Assembly (NCBI GenBank): GCA_034698045.1
Contig: JAQGAU010001251.1
Coordinates: 1-20,260, forward strand
Length of the DNA stretch: 20,260 nucleotides
Reading direction: 5' to 3'
From: Paramacrobiotus richtersi
Taxonomy: Eukaryota; Tardigrada; Eutardigrada; Parachela; Macrobiotidae
The notes below the pieces were generated by a model. That model saw only the letters and a list, made by a program, of their open reading frames with translations, ran no database searches and was not told the DNA's origin. Below are positions 1 through 10,700 of this stretch, one piece after another. Within the stretch, counting starts at the first letter, position 1, and every line of letters begins with the position of its first letter. The position numbers and the translations under genes were made by a program.

Positions 1-66
1 GTTCCAAAAATGCAGCAAAAAAGACTGAAAACCACTCGTTTACTGAAAACAAAGAACGCTACTTAC

Positions 67-2071
67 TTGATCAATACGGGCATCCCATCGATCACAGTTG
101 AATTTAACAAGGTAGCCGCATCAGATTTCATGTTCTCCAGTATAAACTCCATTCGCATCAAGTCGTCGCACTGGAATGCTTCCACAAATTCTACGAAAAA
201 ACCACGAAGGTAGCTATCTTGCCTAATTAGACATCAAAATGTGTTTCCGCCAGGAGGACAAAAATGTACGAAAAGTAAGTCAAAATAACATATATTTCTC
301 ACCTTTCTCTGCGGTGGTAAGTCTTTCAGCCTTCGCTTCTGTAAAAAGACGATACTTGTAGCTTTCCATACGCATTCGCATTCGCATACGCATTCGCACG
401 CATTCGCAACGAAAATAATCTATATACCATTAATTTTAGGAGAAAACTGGACCTACAAAACCTCTAGAAGTCATTTCAGACAATTTTACGGCTTCCAATA
501 AATCACATCATACACAGACACTTTCCGATTTTCCAACAAAGACAAAGTGACAAAACGGAAACATCATTTTGACAACTTAAACTCCTCTAAAAACCTCGCT
601 TAATCCTACCTTGAAAAATCTTCAACATTTCCACACAATCCCGCTGTCTTCTCTCCACAGCCACATCCAGCGGTGTCTGGTTGCGAGCGTTCCTAGCATG
701 GACGGACGCACCAGAACTCAGTAAACATGCCACGGCTTCCAGTCGACCGTGGTAGGCCGCAATGTGCAGCGGCGTCTGAAACGTCACACAAAAATTAACG
801 GTGTGAACGTGGTAAATGATATATTAGACTCTGAAATTCTGTTTTAATTACCATGATCAGCGCACTTACCTCTGCACCGGCCCGCACTGAACTTTGCACA
901 TTAGGATTGGCTACAAACAAAATACTTGATAATTCTGAGTCAATAAGCTGCTTGCAGACTGGTTGGCGCAGTCCGCGCCGTTGATATCGAACTGACAAAG
1001 ATTAATCGGAAACTGAAGGCGCAATCATTAAGCTACATTCTCTAGGGGATCTAACGCATTAAAATGGATCAAGTTGTGTGTCCACAAACTTACAAGCATA
1101 CCAAGAGTGTAATACGGTATATGCCCATATGGTGCCGTAATCCTTTCTGCTACTTTTTCAAAAATTAAATATTATTATTCGTAATCCTTTCATATTTCCC
1201 AATACATTCTAAAATACAGCTGTAAAAAAATACAGCAAATAATAACGCAGCAGTTTAATTGTTTCCAGAAAAATGACTAGCCTGATTAGTAAATAAACAC
1301 AGAAAATCCCTGAGAAAAGAGGAAGCTCAACAGGAACCAAATAATTCAGTAAAAACGACAATCCACACAAAAATCGTAAAATGATATCTAACGATGGAGA
1401 AATTCGAAATGGAGAAATAAAAACTCAGACTCACGAATAATATATCATACTCTGATATTAACTGAATTTTTTAACTCCGTTGGTTAAGCCCGATTTGCAA
1501 CAATAAAAGCAATCCACTCAAGTACAAATATTTGATTAAATTAAATAAATCAAGCTCCAATAAATAAGTTACGAACAAAACGCCAATAAATGATTGATGA
1601 TTGTGGGAAATGGAAAAATGAGCACTTGCGCAACAAGAATATCGTTTTTTTAAACATGCCCACCAACTTCCGCCTACTCGGTCTGACTGTACTTGCCATT
1701 AGGAAGCCCTCGACACAGAACATGGAAATCACCATATGATTCACGTTTTTCTCCCACTCACCCCCAGCATTGAGCAGCACCCCCACCAAGGACAAATTGC
1801 CACTTTTGGCCGCAGCATGCAGTGGTGTTCTCCCATATCTATCCTCCGAGTCAATATTCTTGGCTTCTTCACCATTCTTCAATAGATCCTCCAGCAGCTC
1901 TGCGTTCTCCCACACGCAGGCCTGATGCAGTAGTCGACCTGCGCATTCGAAAATCACATGTTTAGTTTGATTATCTGCCCTTATCACGCCATGTATATCG
2001 CAATGATCAATCTTCAAATATTTTGACAGCAAGCTCATACGGCGGTTGGCACTGTGGACCCATAAAAACAA
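67..2071 (-). CDS. Ankyrin-repeat protein, five exons, probably incomplete at the 3' end
   Basis: Exons on the minus strand: 2071-1762, 910-870, 775-610, 338-303, 190-67. All junctions are GT-AG and phases agree (1, 0, 1, 1, then 2 at the last donor), giving about 225 residues. Ankyrin repeats lie near residues 46-75, 78-110 (GRTPLHAAAKSGN, LLNAGANPN), 116-145 (ETPLHIAAYHGR, LLSSGAS), 149-172 (QTPLDVAVERR) and a weaker one at 185-215. Such repeats are protein-interaction scaffolds; no other domain is visible, so family and partner are unknown. The 5' end is uncertain: Met at 2071 or 2038 is possible, but acceptor-like CAG sites just upstream of residues 8 and 46 mean the first part could be intron or an internal exon. 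At the 3' end the frame meets TAA at 65-63, inside a strong AA|GTAAGT donor; with no AATAAA beyond it, I infer splicing to an exon outside the window. Confidence 0.75.
369..409. repeat. CGCATT hexamer microsatellite in an ankyrin-gene intron
   Basis: About seven imperfect copies of CGCATT with variants CGCATA and CGCA. It lies inside the 339-609 intron of the minus-strand ankyrin gene. It is a simple repeat and may vary in length between individuals. Confidence 0.8.
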
Positions 2072-3365
2072 TACTCAAACAAACCCTAACCTGGAAAATC
2101 GTTTTCTCCCATAATCTCCAGATAATCTTGGACAGACCATAATCCAATCAAAACAATCACTCGAAAATAAAACGCAAAAATCGCTGGGTATGTGTTTTCG
2201 TCTGTCAGACTTAGTGCAAACAATATGATAACAGATCGTAATTCAAAAACACCAACGTAAAAACTACTTCCAGCAGCTAACGGAGTAGCACATATTATGT
2301 AACATCACATAACGTGAGGAACTGTTTGTTTACAAATTAATATTTTTACGATGCATTCTCATAAAGTTGTGAACGATGAAAGACACGTGATGGTAAACAG
2401 CTGAGCGACACCTGATATGAACTGACAGGGAAACACTGCACTTCCGCCACTTGCCTGCTTTTAGACATTTCAAGCAATTACAACTACTTAACAGCAACTT
2501 ACAAGCAACTTATTATTAGCTAGTAACAATTAAATTAAAACGCGTTCTACTAGACAATTGCTTTCCTAATTACCAGGTGGGACATCGACCAAATTACGAA
2601 CCAGCCTCCTCCTGAAGTTTGAACAGTACTCAAGTAAATGTTGAGAAAATATTATTATATGTAAAAGGAGGGAGCGTACGTTACCTGCACCGTATCAGAA
2701 TAATAATCAGATGTACACATTAAAAGGAATGCTTATAGTCCTCTCCTTTAGCAGGATAATTTGAAGTTTACGACGTACGTGAGTGTCGGCAATGCGCAGA
2801 TTTGTCGTTCGTTATTAGGTCATTTCTGGTACCGGCGGTGTCGCAAAAAATTGTCGAGCTTGCCTTAAATGTTTTTTTGCGTTATGCTGGATGTCCAAAA
2901 ACGTTTTCCAGGTGTGGGTTTTAAGAAGCGGCCGGCTGGAGGTGTTGGGTGAGCGGGCGCAGAGGCCTTCGCCCTTGCCTTCGGCCGGACGTTGAAATCA
3001 GCTTTATCTGTAGAAGTAGATGTAAATATCTTGTTATGCAAGTTGACGACCGCCGCGCGGCGCGAACCACGTAATGCAACACTAATAATGCTACAGGAAC
3101 ATTATTTTTCTTTTGAAGCTTAAAAGGTTAAACTATAACTTACAAAATAATTATTTTTTTTTGATTAAAATCAATAAGCTATTTGATTTGTTTTCTTTTT
3201 TTTTCAATTTTTCCATTTTTGTCTTTTATGATAAAGTCTTTCAGTATCGTAGGTGCGTGATTTTTGATTTGTAAAATGAACAAATAAATAAAACTAGCGT
3301 GTCAGTTTTCGTCTCCATTGGTTGCCATATCTATCTCCACGGTGTAGAGTAACTCAATATTGTTA
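2072..3365. other. Intergenic region upstream of the ankyrin gene
   Basis: No supported gene. This should contain the ankyrin gene's promoter and 5' UTR, or an upstream exon, but I see no convincing TATA box or first exon. It is AT-rich apart from the CpG-dense stretch near 2890-3070, which is listed separately. Confidence 0.6.
2890..3070. other. CpG-dense patch with a 12-bp palindrome
   Basis: This stretch of about 180 bp is clearly richer in G, C and CpG than its AT-rich surroundings. It holds CGGCCGG-type motifs near 2931 and 2985, two GCCTTCG copies near 2965-2985, and a perfect 12-bp palindrome (CGCCGCGCGGCG) at 3051-3062. The minus strand has no stop here in one frame for about 85 codons (roughly 3113-2860), but that frame has no ATG or recognisable domain and probably reflects high GC. 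It may be a promoter element or a foreign fragment. Confidence 0.45.
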
Positions 3366-3800
3366 ATGACATCGGAAGTTCATCTGAGCAGTAAACTTCC
3401 TGTGGCCTCTTTATGTGTAATTATTATTGTTGTACCCGTTACTACTTGGACTTCGTGCGGATATACGCTAGTAACGTGTTGTATGGCATCACCGGTAAAT
3501 AAACCGTTGCTGTCAAAACTGTTGTCAATACTCCGCTGCGGAAGTACGTTTACTCTAGATCTTATTCGCGAACATAGAAATATGGAATATAGAAATATGG
3601 AACATAGAAATATGGAATATAGAGTAAACAATGCAATTGTTCTCTTAATTACTAGCGAGCGGCTTCGGCCTGCGATAAGAAAATCGCCAACTCCAGACAT
3701 TTTATCGGACCCACCCTGCTTGTGGTGCGGTAAGGAATTTGACCCTTTCCATAAGACAGACAGCTGCTACGGTACATGTACAGTATGTAGTACCAGCTGA
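3366..3800 (+). CDS. Doubtful hypothetical protein with a five-residue repeat and Cys-rich C-terminus
   Basis: A 144-codon uninterrupted frame that I do not recognise. In favour: a 15-bp tandem repeat at 3571-3622 stays in frame and would give HRNME/YRNME units at about residues 69-85. The last 30 residues are Cys-rich with a zinc-binding-like spacing (CLWCGKEF, then three more Cys), and a TCAGTT initiator-like motif lies at 3302 behind an A/T-rich stretch. Against: the sequence is low-complexity in places, with no family match, no clear poly(A) signal and ordinary base composition. It could be a chance frame. Confidence 0.2.
   Translation: MTSEVHLSSKLPVASLCVIIIVVPVTTWTSCGYTLVTCCMASPVNKPLLSKLLSILRCGSTFTLDLIREHRNMEYRNMEHRNMEYRVNNAIVLLITSERLRPAIRKSPTPDILSDPPCLWCGKEFDPFHKTDSCYGTCTVCSTS
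3571..3622. repeat. 15-bp tandem repeat, about 3.4 units
   Basis: Units start at 3571, 3586 and 3601, with a partial fourth from 3616. Units alternate between an AACAT and an AATAT start, followed by AGAAATATGG. The array is flanked by a perfect 10-bp inverted repeat: GTTTACTCTA at 3548-3557 and TAGAGTAAAC at 3620-3629. Confidence 0.9.
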
Positions 3801-4983
3801 CTTCGAAGTAATGGACGATCTTTCTTGCTATTAATTTTGTCTTCACATTCTTTCGTGATATTAATATTTATACGTGCAGTTTAATAATCAGCAAATAACC
3901 TCAACTGCACCACCACTCTAAAAGCACCCAGCCATTATATTGCGCCAAAATTCCATCCATATATGGCCAGCTGCTAAATCAGCTGAATTGTGGTAATATT
4001 TATTTGCTATACGGTTCCATCTTGTGTTGAATTTATATTTAATTCGCGGAGGATTGTTATTTGGTATCCGATCGGATAACGGAAAAATTGTACGTAACTT
4101 GTAAGTGATACAAAGATGCAGATTAAAGTGCTTCTGTATTACTATGCCTAATTCTTGCTTATTTCCGCACAAGATTCAAAGACGAAATAATCCTGTGCGC
4201 CCGAAAAAACGCTCGAACGATATTATGTACCAGTAGAAAGCTTTATAATTACAGCGCTAGCTATTGCAAGTCGCACAGAATAATAATGTGTTTAATTAAT
4301 TCGAAAAGCAAGCCGTCTGCCTACTTCTGTAATCTACAGTATAGCGCGTACTTGCAATATTCATACCGGCATATAGGGACACAAATATTTTTATGAACAT
4401 ATACGGTATATTGAAATGTTTGCAATTATACAGTACGGATTTTGCAAGATAGTGCGATCAACTTTGATACGACGTTTCTGTCATAATTAAAGTCGATGCA
4501 GCATGAAAATCGAATATACGAGGCATCATCTACACCTGAAGTTAGTTAAGTCGAATACTAAGAAAGTGTTTTCTTTTTGAAACTAGTCCTGTGACACGAA
4601 TCTCGCATCGATGGAGTGTACATGTTTTCATGAATCAAAACATGTTATGAATTAACAGTATTTCTAAACAATTTTTGAATCTACTGCAGATGGTACTAAA
4701 ACCATATATGTACAATTATAAAATCATAAAATCATGTAATGTATCGTTATATTTAATCGTACACAAGAGGGGTCGAGAGCATATAGTTTATTATGAGCAA
4801 ACGATACTTCTGTGCATGGCGGACCGGAAATCACTGCCAAAATGCGTGCTACATACAGTAACATAACATACTTGTAGCAGCGACCTACGATAAAATCACA
4901 AAATAGTGCAACGCCACTCCTGTTGTTGTTGTCGCATAACTCTGCTGGGCCGGGCAGAAGTCATCAGTACACAATAAACCGAA
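3801..4983. other. AT-rich spacer without supported genes
   Basis: I see no gene here. Open frames up to 84 codons exist on both strands (for example 3918-4172 minus and 4675-4866 plus), but they lack domains, signal sequences or splice support. No tRNA or transposon ends were recognised. Confidence 0.6.
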
Positions 4984-5073
4984 ATGGCTACTTTTTGTAT
5001 GACTATTTTAATTTCTCATCTCGCTGGGTTTCTTCTTATTGCATTAATATTGTATATATGGCACAGCATATGA
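4984..5073 (+). CDS. Candidate 29-residue single-helix membrane micropeptide
   Basis: ATG at 4984 has A at -3 and G at +4, and the frame ends in TGA at 5071-5073. The product is short and hydrophobic: a few polar residues, then about 18 mostly hydrophobic residues including AGFLLIALILYIW, ending WHSI. Size and layout resemble one-pass micropeptides such as the SERCA-regulating sarcolamban and sarcolipin types, but there is no motif match that would assign it. An AT-rich region readily produces hydrophobic codons by chance, so this is a candidate only. Confidence 0.22.
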   Translation: MATFCMTILISHLAGFLLIALILYIWHSI

Positions 5074-5078
5074 GCTGC

Positions 5079-5146
5079 ATATATATTTAACCGATAATGC
5101 AAAAAGGTCACTTCAAGCAGCATCTATTATATGGTTAAATATATTA
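5079..5146. repeat. Imperfect inverted repeat, possible hairpin
   Basis: Left arm near 5079-5100 contains ATATTTAACC; right arm near 5120-5146 contains GGTTAAATAT. The core arms match over about 12 of 13 bases, with weaker pairing inward (ATAATGC against GCATCTATTAT), leaving a loop of about 20 nt. It could be the remnant of a small inverted-repeat element; no target-site duplication was established. Confidence 0.5.
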
Positions 5147-6103
5147 CCAAACAATTCATATTTCAATCGGTGTCTTCTCGAGATAAATCCAGATAAACTG
5201 AGACAGCAGCTGTATTATTAACGTGTATAATTAATGCTTTGTCAGTTTATCCGTAAATTAGAAGCTTAAGTTTGATTGTACGTACATTTGGTTGACCGTG
5301 CTTGCCGTAACCTGCTGTACTGTATAACATTTTAATTGCATGAGTGATAAAAAAATACGCAGTTCTAATTATGACTTATGATATTGTTTTACTAATGCAT
5401 AGTAATTCACGGATCACGCATGACAATACTGATCCGGATGATGATCGATCGTGATAAAGTTTAACGAGGTATACCTGTATGTACACAACAGCGCACATGC
5501 AGCAAACTGACAAGTCTTGGGTGATATTGCATCATAATGACATCATTTATTTAGTTGCTGACTCATAATTGCACCCGAGTGCGCTGCAGCTGTCAGAGAG
5601 ACCCTGCTGAGCGATAAAGCATCAGACGAATCAACAGTTTTTTGTTTTACTTCTGACATTTTGGGACCTCACGTTTAACGTTTTACTTTAATTTAGTTTA
5701 TATTTTTTAGCTTCTGTTTCGTGCTCCCATACTGATATCGTGAGGACGTTAACGAGCTTCGTTTCTGTGATAATTCTTATCAACTAATAACCTAAACTTG
5801 CGTCGCAGCGTCAGTTACTACTGCGTTTTACAGTGGCCGTACGTTACCGTGAGTCCATTCAAATAATTACTGTAGTAAATATTGAAAATATTAGTATTGT
5901 AAATCACGTATTGTGCCGATGAGCAGTAGAACAAAAGAAGAAGGGCATATTGTTTTGTACATTTTATCGCGAGAAAACAAAAATTACAATTGATGAACTG
6001 TTGTAAGAAATGCAGTGATTTATGATATATTGATATTCCCTGTTTTTCAGATTTATTACCTATTCTTCGTTTTTTCCTCCACTGTCCTCTCAACAGGAAA
6101 AAG
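5147..6103. other. Upstream region and likely 5' UTR of the lamin-tail-domain gene
   Basis: No protein gene seen. A TCAGTT initiator-like motif sits at 5811-5816. A GTGAGT donor near 5850 and a good pyrimidine-rich acceptor ending in CAG at 6094-6096, seven bases before the ATG, suggest a 5' UTR intron of about 250 nt. The promoter is inferred from position only; no clear TATA box was found. Confidence 0.4.
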
Positions 6104-7654
6104 ATGTGGACTTTATTGATTTTATCACTTTCATCATTCCATCTTGTACTCTCATCCTGCCCAGTCACCATCAGCGAATTACAACTGTCCACAAAGAATG
6201 TTCGCCAAGAATTCATCGAGTTAAAGAAGCACTGTAACGAATCTGTCGACCTATCGGCTTACACACTGGCATTCTGGCGCGGAGGAACCACCCACGGCGA
6301 CAGCAACAGTACTCTCCAGCACATTATCCACTTCTCCGACATTGGATGGTGGAACGAGATGAACACCACCTACCTGGTAATCGGTAACGTTAGCAGCGAG
6401 AACGTCACGGATGCCGAATTTGTCACTTTTGAAGAGGTCCACTGGAAGAAGAACACCGATTTCTACATTGACCGTGGCAATGCCAAGACCAACGCCTTTG
6501 TTCTGTATGCTAATCTCACCGATCAGCAAAATCTAAAGATTAACGCCACACTCAACAACGACACGGCGCATCGCGCAAATATTGTCGATCTGTTGTTCTT
6601 CTACGGCGGAAAAAAAGGAAGTGCACACCATATTAAAGACTTCCTGTTCCCGGAGTACCAGGTCGGTCCGAACCCGGATGGGTATTATCGGTTTGACGAC
6701 GATCGTAATGACCAGAGCAAGGACAGTGGATCGTTTGCGTTTTGTTGCAATGACAGTACGGTGGATGCCAAGTGGCCGATGGGGTATAAATGGACAGAAC
6801 CAACTCCCGGGAAGGAAAATAAGTGCGGTGGTGCGTTGTATTGCTTGGATCCGCTTTATTTAAACTTTCCTAAGACAGTTGATCGGTGCAACGTCGCACA
6901 GGTGCAGAACTTTTATGGGACCACCACGGTTCGTCCTACGACTGTCGGACCAACAGGTAAGATGAGAATTTTGCTAGCAGCGTAAAAACGCGATCAACCA
7001 ACTCAGTCTTTTTCTATCGATGAACAAAACTTTTCCGAGCTTGTGTACAGTAGTTAAAATACTGTATTTTTCGATACCTAAGTAACTTTTGGGTTTTATC
7101 GCATATTTATATGCAATTTGTTTGCTTAAATAATTATTTAAATAAATTACAGTTAAATAAAGTAACAATTTTTTACCGTAAGTCACTTACAATGCACCAT
7201 CTGACGTGTAGAATTAGAAATAAAGGCTCGCGCGCAGCTGACGACGTTTGCTGATATTTTGTTCGGTTAAAGGTGTTGCGAACTGATTTTACGGTTAAGT
7301 AATTACGGAATCTCTGTAGGAAGCACTAGCACTGCGGCTTCCGCCCATTCGCATTCGCTAGGACTGTCCGTTGGTATTCCTCTGGCTCTGGGATTCATTG
7401 GTCTCGTTGCGATTGGGTCCTTTATTCTCCATCGCCGAAGGTATGTTGCGATAATTTACAACAACTGTGGTTTGAAACCGAGAGTTAGTCATGGCCATTT
7501 AGTAGGACGGATAGATTGATTTCGCTGACAAGTTACGTGCTGAGTTTTGCATTTTTACAGGCGATATGCCGCGTTACCTGCTGAGAGGAGTATCTGGAAT
7601 CTGAATTGCTTCAATCGGCAAGATGACACTGACCGTCTTGTTCTGGACTCATGA
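6104..7654 (+). CDS. Type I membrane protein with lamin-tail-domain-like ectodomain
   Basis: Exons 6104-6956, 7320-7440 and 7561-7654 (junction phases 1 and 2) give 355 residues. A signal peptide covers residues 1-18. Residues 20-239 follow the lamin-tail-domain pattern: ISEL, then QEFIELKKHC and VDLSAYTL, closing with the typical W...PTPGKEN. The ectodomain has nine N-glycosylation sequons and seven cysteines, including a CC pair. A Thr/Ser/Pro-rich stalk (about 272-297) leads to one helix (298-321, small-residue rich), then HRRRR and a 34-residue tail. The short last two exons carry the membrane anchor; without them the first exon would look like a secreted protein. Lamin-tail domains occur in nuclear lamins and in many secreted or surface proteins; here the signal peptide and glycosylation sites argue for the cell surface. 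Role (adhesion, receptor or matrix binding) is unknown. Confidence 0.88.
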
Positions 7655-7723
7655 TAACGGGACATTTGCTCAGACATTGGGGACCAAAGTTTTTCGTAAA
7701 AAGAGTTTTTGCTCCTGTTGCTC

Positions 7724-7783
7724 TGCTTGTCATTTTTTTGTCTATAAGTTTTGATGCTTGTCATTTTTTTATGTATAGTTTGA
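7724..7783. repeat. Tandem duplication of about 30 bp
   Basis: Two adjacent copies (7724-7754 and 7755-7783) share TGCTTGTCATTTTTTT and then differ by a few substitutions and small gaps; a fragment of a third copy follows (TGCTTTT). It lies 70 bp after the stop codon of the lamin-tail-domain gene, so probably in its 3' UTR. Confidence 0.85.
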
Positions 7784-10700
7784 TGCTTTTGAGCGTTGTT
7801 AATTAGTATTCCGCGTCGTTGCGAGTTGAGGTAGCTTTTTTACTGCTGGAAAATACAGTACTTGGTAAGGCAGTGTTATTGCAGAGCGTAAACTGCGAAC
7901 AGTGTGGTAAAACAGTAAACGTTTATGCAAAGTAAAAAGTGAGTGTGCTTTAAATGATACGTTATTATAAATACAAACATTATCAAGGATAACATTGACA
8001 GTTTAACATCAGGTATTTTTTCTTATTAACTTTTGCTTTATTGACCATATTGAACACCATTATCTGCTACTGGACGAAAGAGTGAAAGGTCAACGTCTGA
8101 TGTAAGCGATATATAGTAATGGCGAATTTTAAGGGGGTTGCGGCTAACTTTGGGGGCCTATAGCTGACCAACAGTATAAAAAGTGCCGGATTTGAAGGCA
8201 GATTTCGAAAGGGGATCAAAAGTTTTGTCGAGCTGATACACTTCAAAGTATATGTTTCAGGTTCGAAAAAAGTACATGGTCGGGGTCAGTTGGGTTGTCA
8301 GACATTGTGCCGTGCGATACACTCTCGGGAATGTGCATGTGGCTGTTTTCACGATTTTTGAAAGTATACGATTATGAAAGTGCATTTAATTTGCTAAACG
8401 ATATCATCAGTTATTATTAATTGCTTCGGTCGACTATGGTCGGACGCAACTGCAGCAGAAATAACAGAAAATACCAGGCTGAACGTTAAGTTGCACCGTC
8501 TGCAAAGCCCGTCAAAACATTGGGCCTACGGAAAACATGGCGACAAACTCTAATGTCTTCGAGCGTCGACAGTTGACCGTCATGCCTGGTGGCCAGAAAA
8601 CGGTCAGCTGACGGGTGGGAGTATCTTTGACCAGCGGTATAGCGAGTACGGCTTGTTATGCAATACGTGCCCTTGGAAGCGGGATATTCCAGGTTCAATT
8701 CAGTTGATCGTTGAGGCGAGAAACTACTTCTAACAATAAGCACCTGGCATAGACTCGACACGGCTGCTTGTTTGAATATACAGATACGTCACCGACCGTC
8801 ACCGACCGTCACCGACTACAGAAATTTCGATGCTCGTACCGTAGAACTCATTTCAATGTCGCGAGTCTTCAGTTATTGTGAGATATATATGTGTGAAAAC
8901 TGTAAGCTTTAAGTACAATTTACACTGCGAACTGACCTACTGTGCTTTTTGGTGCCTGCTGGCTGCTGCTGAATGAATATATTTACCATAATTATGTATA
9001 AGAAAAGTTCGAAATTATGAACTTCGCCTTCAGTCAAGACTCGTACAATGGCTGGTTTCATTCGGCGGACTGTGTTTTCTCGAAAACTTATTCCCGAAAA
9101 AGATATGCTCGGACATGTGTTTGAGTCATTGCGTCACACAGCGATTCCGTCAGTGGTGCTAATGCGTTCTCTACCCTGAAATACGCGAATTGGGACTTCT
9201 TACTTTATTGTCGGTTGCTGCGAAAAAAAGATCTGGATGCCTGGCTCAATAAGGAGGAAATGTATTGGGCGGCTGCCATTCGTAATATGCGCGCATCTGG
9301 ACCTGTTGCCTCGGTTCCAGCCGATAAATACGCGGACAGCAGAGCTTCTGATGACCGGAGTAACAACAGAAGAGCTTCACAATATTTGATCTATTACCGC
9401 ACAGCGATTCTGCCAGTGCGTAACGATCCGGGCCGCAGGACGGAACGCAAAACGGAGGTGACCCGACCCATGCACCTACAAGAGGCATAGCACTCGCACT
9501 ATGTATCCGCGCTCTGTTATAGATCTAGAAACTGCGAAAAACGAACAGCGGGGATGCTTGACAAGTTATTAATATAATGCAAGTTGAGCATGCCATGAAA
9601 AGCTTGAATGCCTAATTTTAATATACGTGCGCAGTTGTTCTGTTGATGATTTCTGATATTCGATCATGCACGTAGCAAATAACAGAGCGTAAAATTTGAG
9701 CGGGCATGTTTGGCAACTGCAAATGATTGCAATTATCTGTACTTACATACATTTTGTCGACTGGGTGAGACTGGAAAAGTCTTGAAGCGACTGTTGATCT
9801 GCATCTGCTGAAATGTCGTAAAACAGACTGTTCTTGATCAAACACAATGTCCACATAAGAAGGAAAGTTCGGTCGGCAATAAACCGAAAGGACGACATCA
9901 TTATGTCGGAAGTCAGGAGTCAATAACAGTTTCTTTAGGCACTTCTCGCGGTAAAGGGAAATTAAGAACGTCGACGAGGGTACGTACCCAGGCAACAGAG
10001 ATTCTTTTGTTCGATTAAAGGTAAATACACTGCCATTACGCCATATGTATGTTCATATAACAGCACTGTTATCCCGCATTTTTCCCGCAGTAAGCGGACA
10101 CTTTTCTGGAGTATACCACGCCATCGCGCTTACTGAGGCCGGCATCATGCACACAGCGTACTATGCACACTGGGGTCACCGCATCTCCTTAAGGATTCCG
10201 AGCGGGTCACTGTCAGTTATTCAGCATAAACAATAATACGTACGCTCCACACGAAAGTGGATCGTTGTAGGGTGTTTTGCAACCAGTCTTCAGATAGTGG
10301 CATTGGCAGTTTAAAGGGAACATTCACGCCCGAAAACGAAAAGTCAAACTTCCTCTCCAAACTGTCACGAGCATACTTCTAACAACCCACCTTTCGAGAA
10401 ATCGCTAATGTTATTGTTTTGAAAAACATGCTGCCTGGTAGTGTGATCCGTTGGTCACCGCGTCGTTGTTACTTGTCGAGAGTTCCTGTGAGGAAAGCGC
10501 GAGACCAGCGAGTTCGTTCTCGTGCCGTGTGAAAACGATATTGCAGGATCATATACTGGAATGCTGGGCTCGTATTCGTGTTGCACTTTAGATACTAATT
10601 TTTTGACTTCTTTCTGCAAAAAGTATGAACGTGCAGGGATTGTTGCAAAGTTTTTTGTTGCAGTTCGCGAAACGTATGGACTCTTCGCCGTTTTGTTGCG

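Noticed and set aside
1-42. Possible further ankyrin exon after acceptors at 43-44 or 25-26
   Set aside because: The intron would be only 24 or 42 nt, shorter than any other in the window; the next exon is more likely outside it.
2326-2333. TTGTTTAC, a DAF-16/FOXO-type site (another at 15172-15179)
   Set aside because: An 8-bp motif is expected about this often by chance in 20 kb, and the two copies are not clustered.
8537-8611. Short 24-codon frame with a strong start context (MATNSNVFERRQ)
   Set aside because: Too short, no signal or helix, and no downstream exon in phase.
9618-9995. 125-codon minus-strand frame
   Set aside because: No recognisable motif, atypical composition, and no partner exons that join in phase; kept only as a note in the gap entry.
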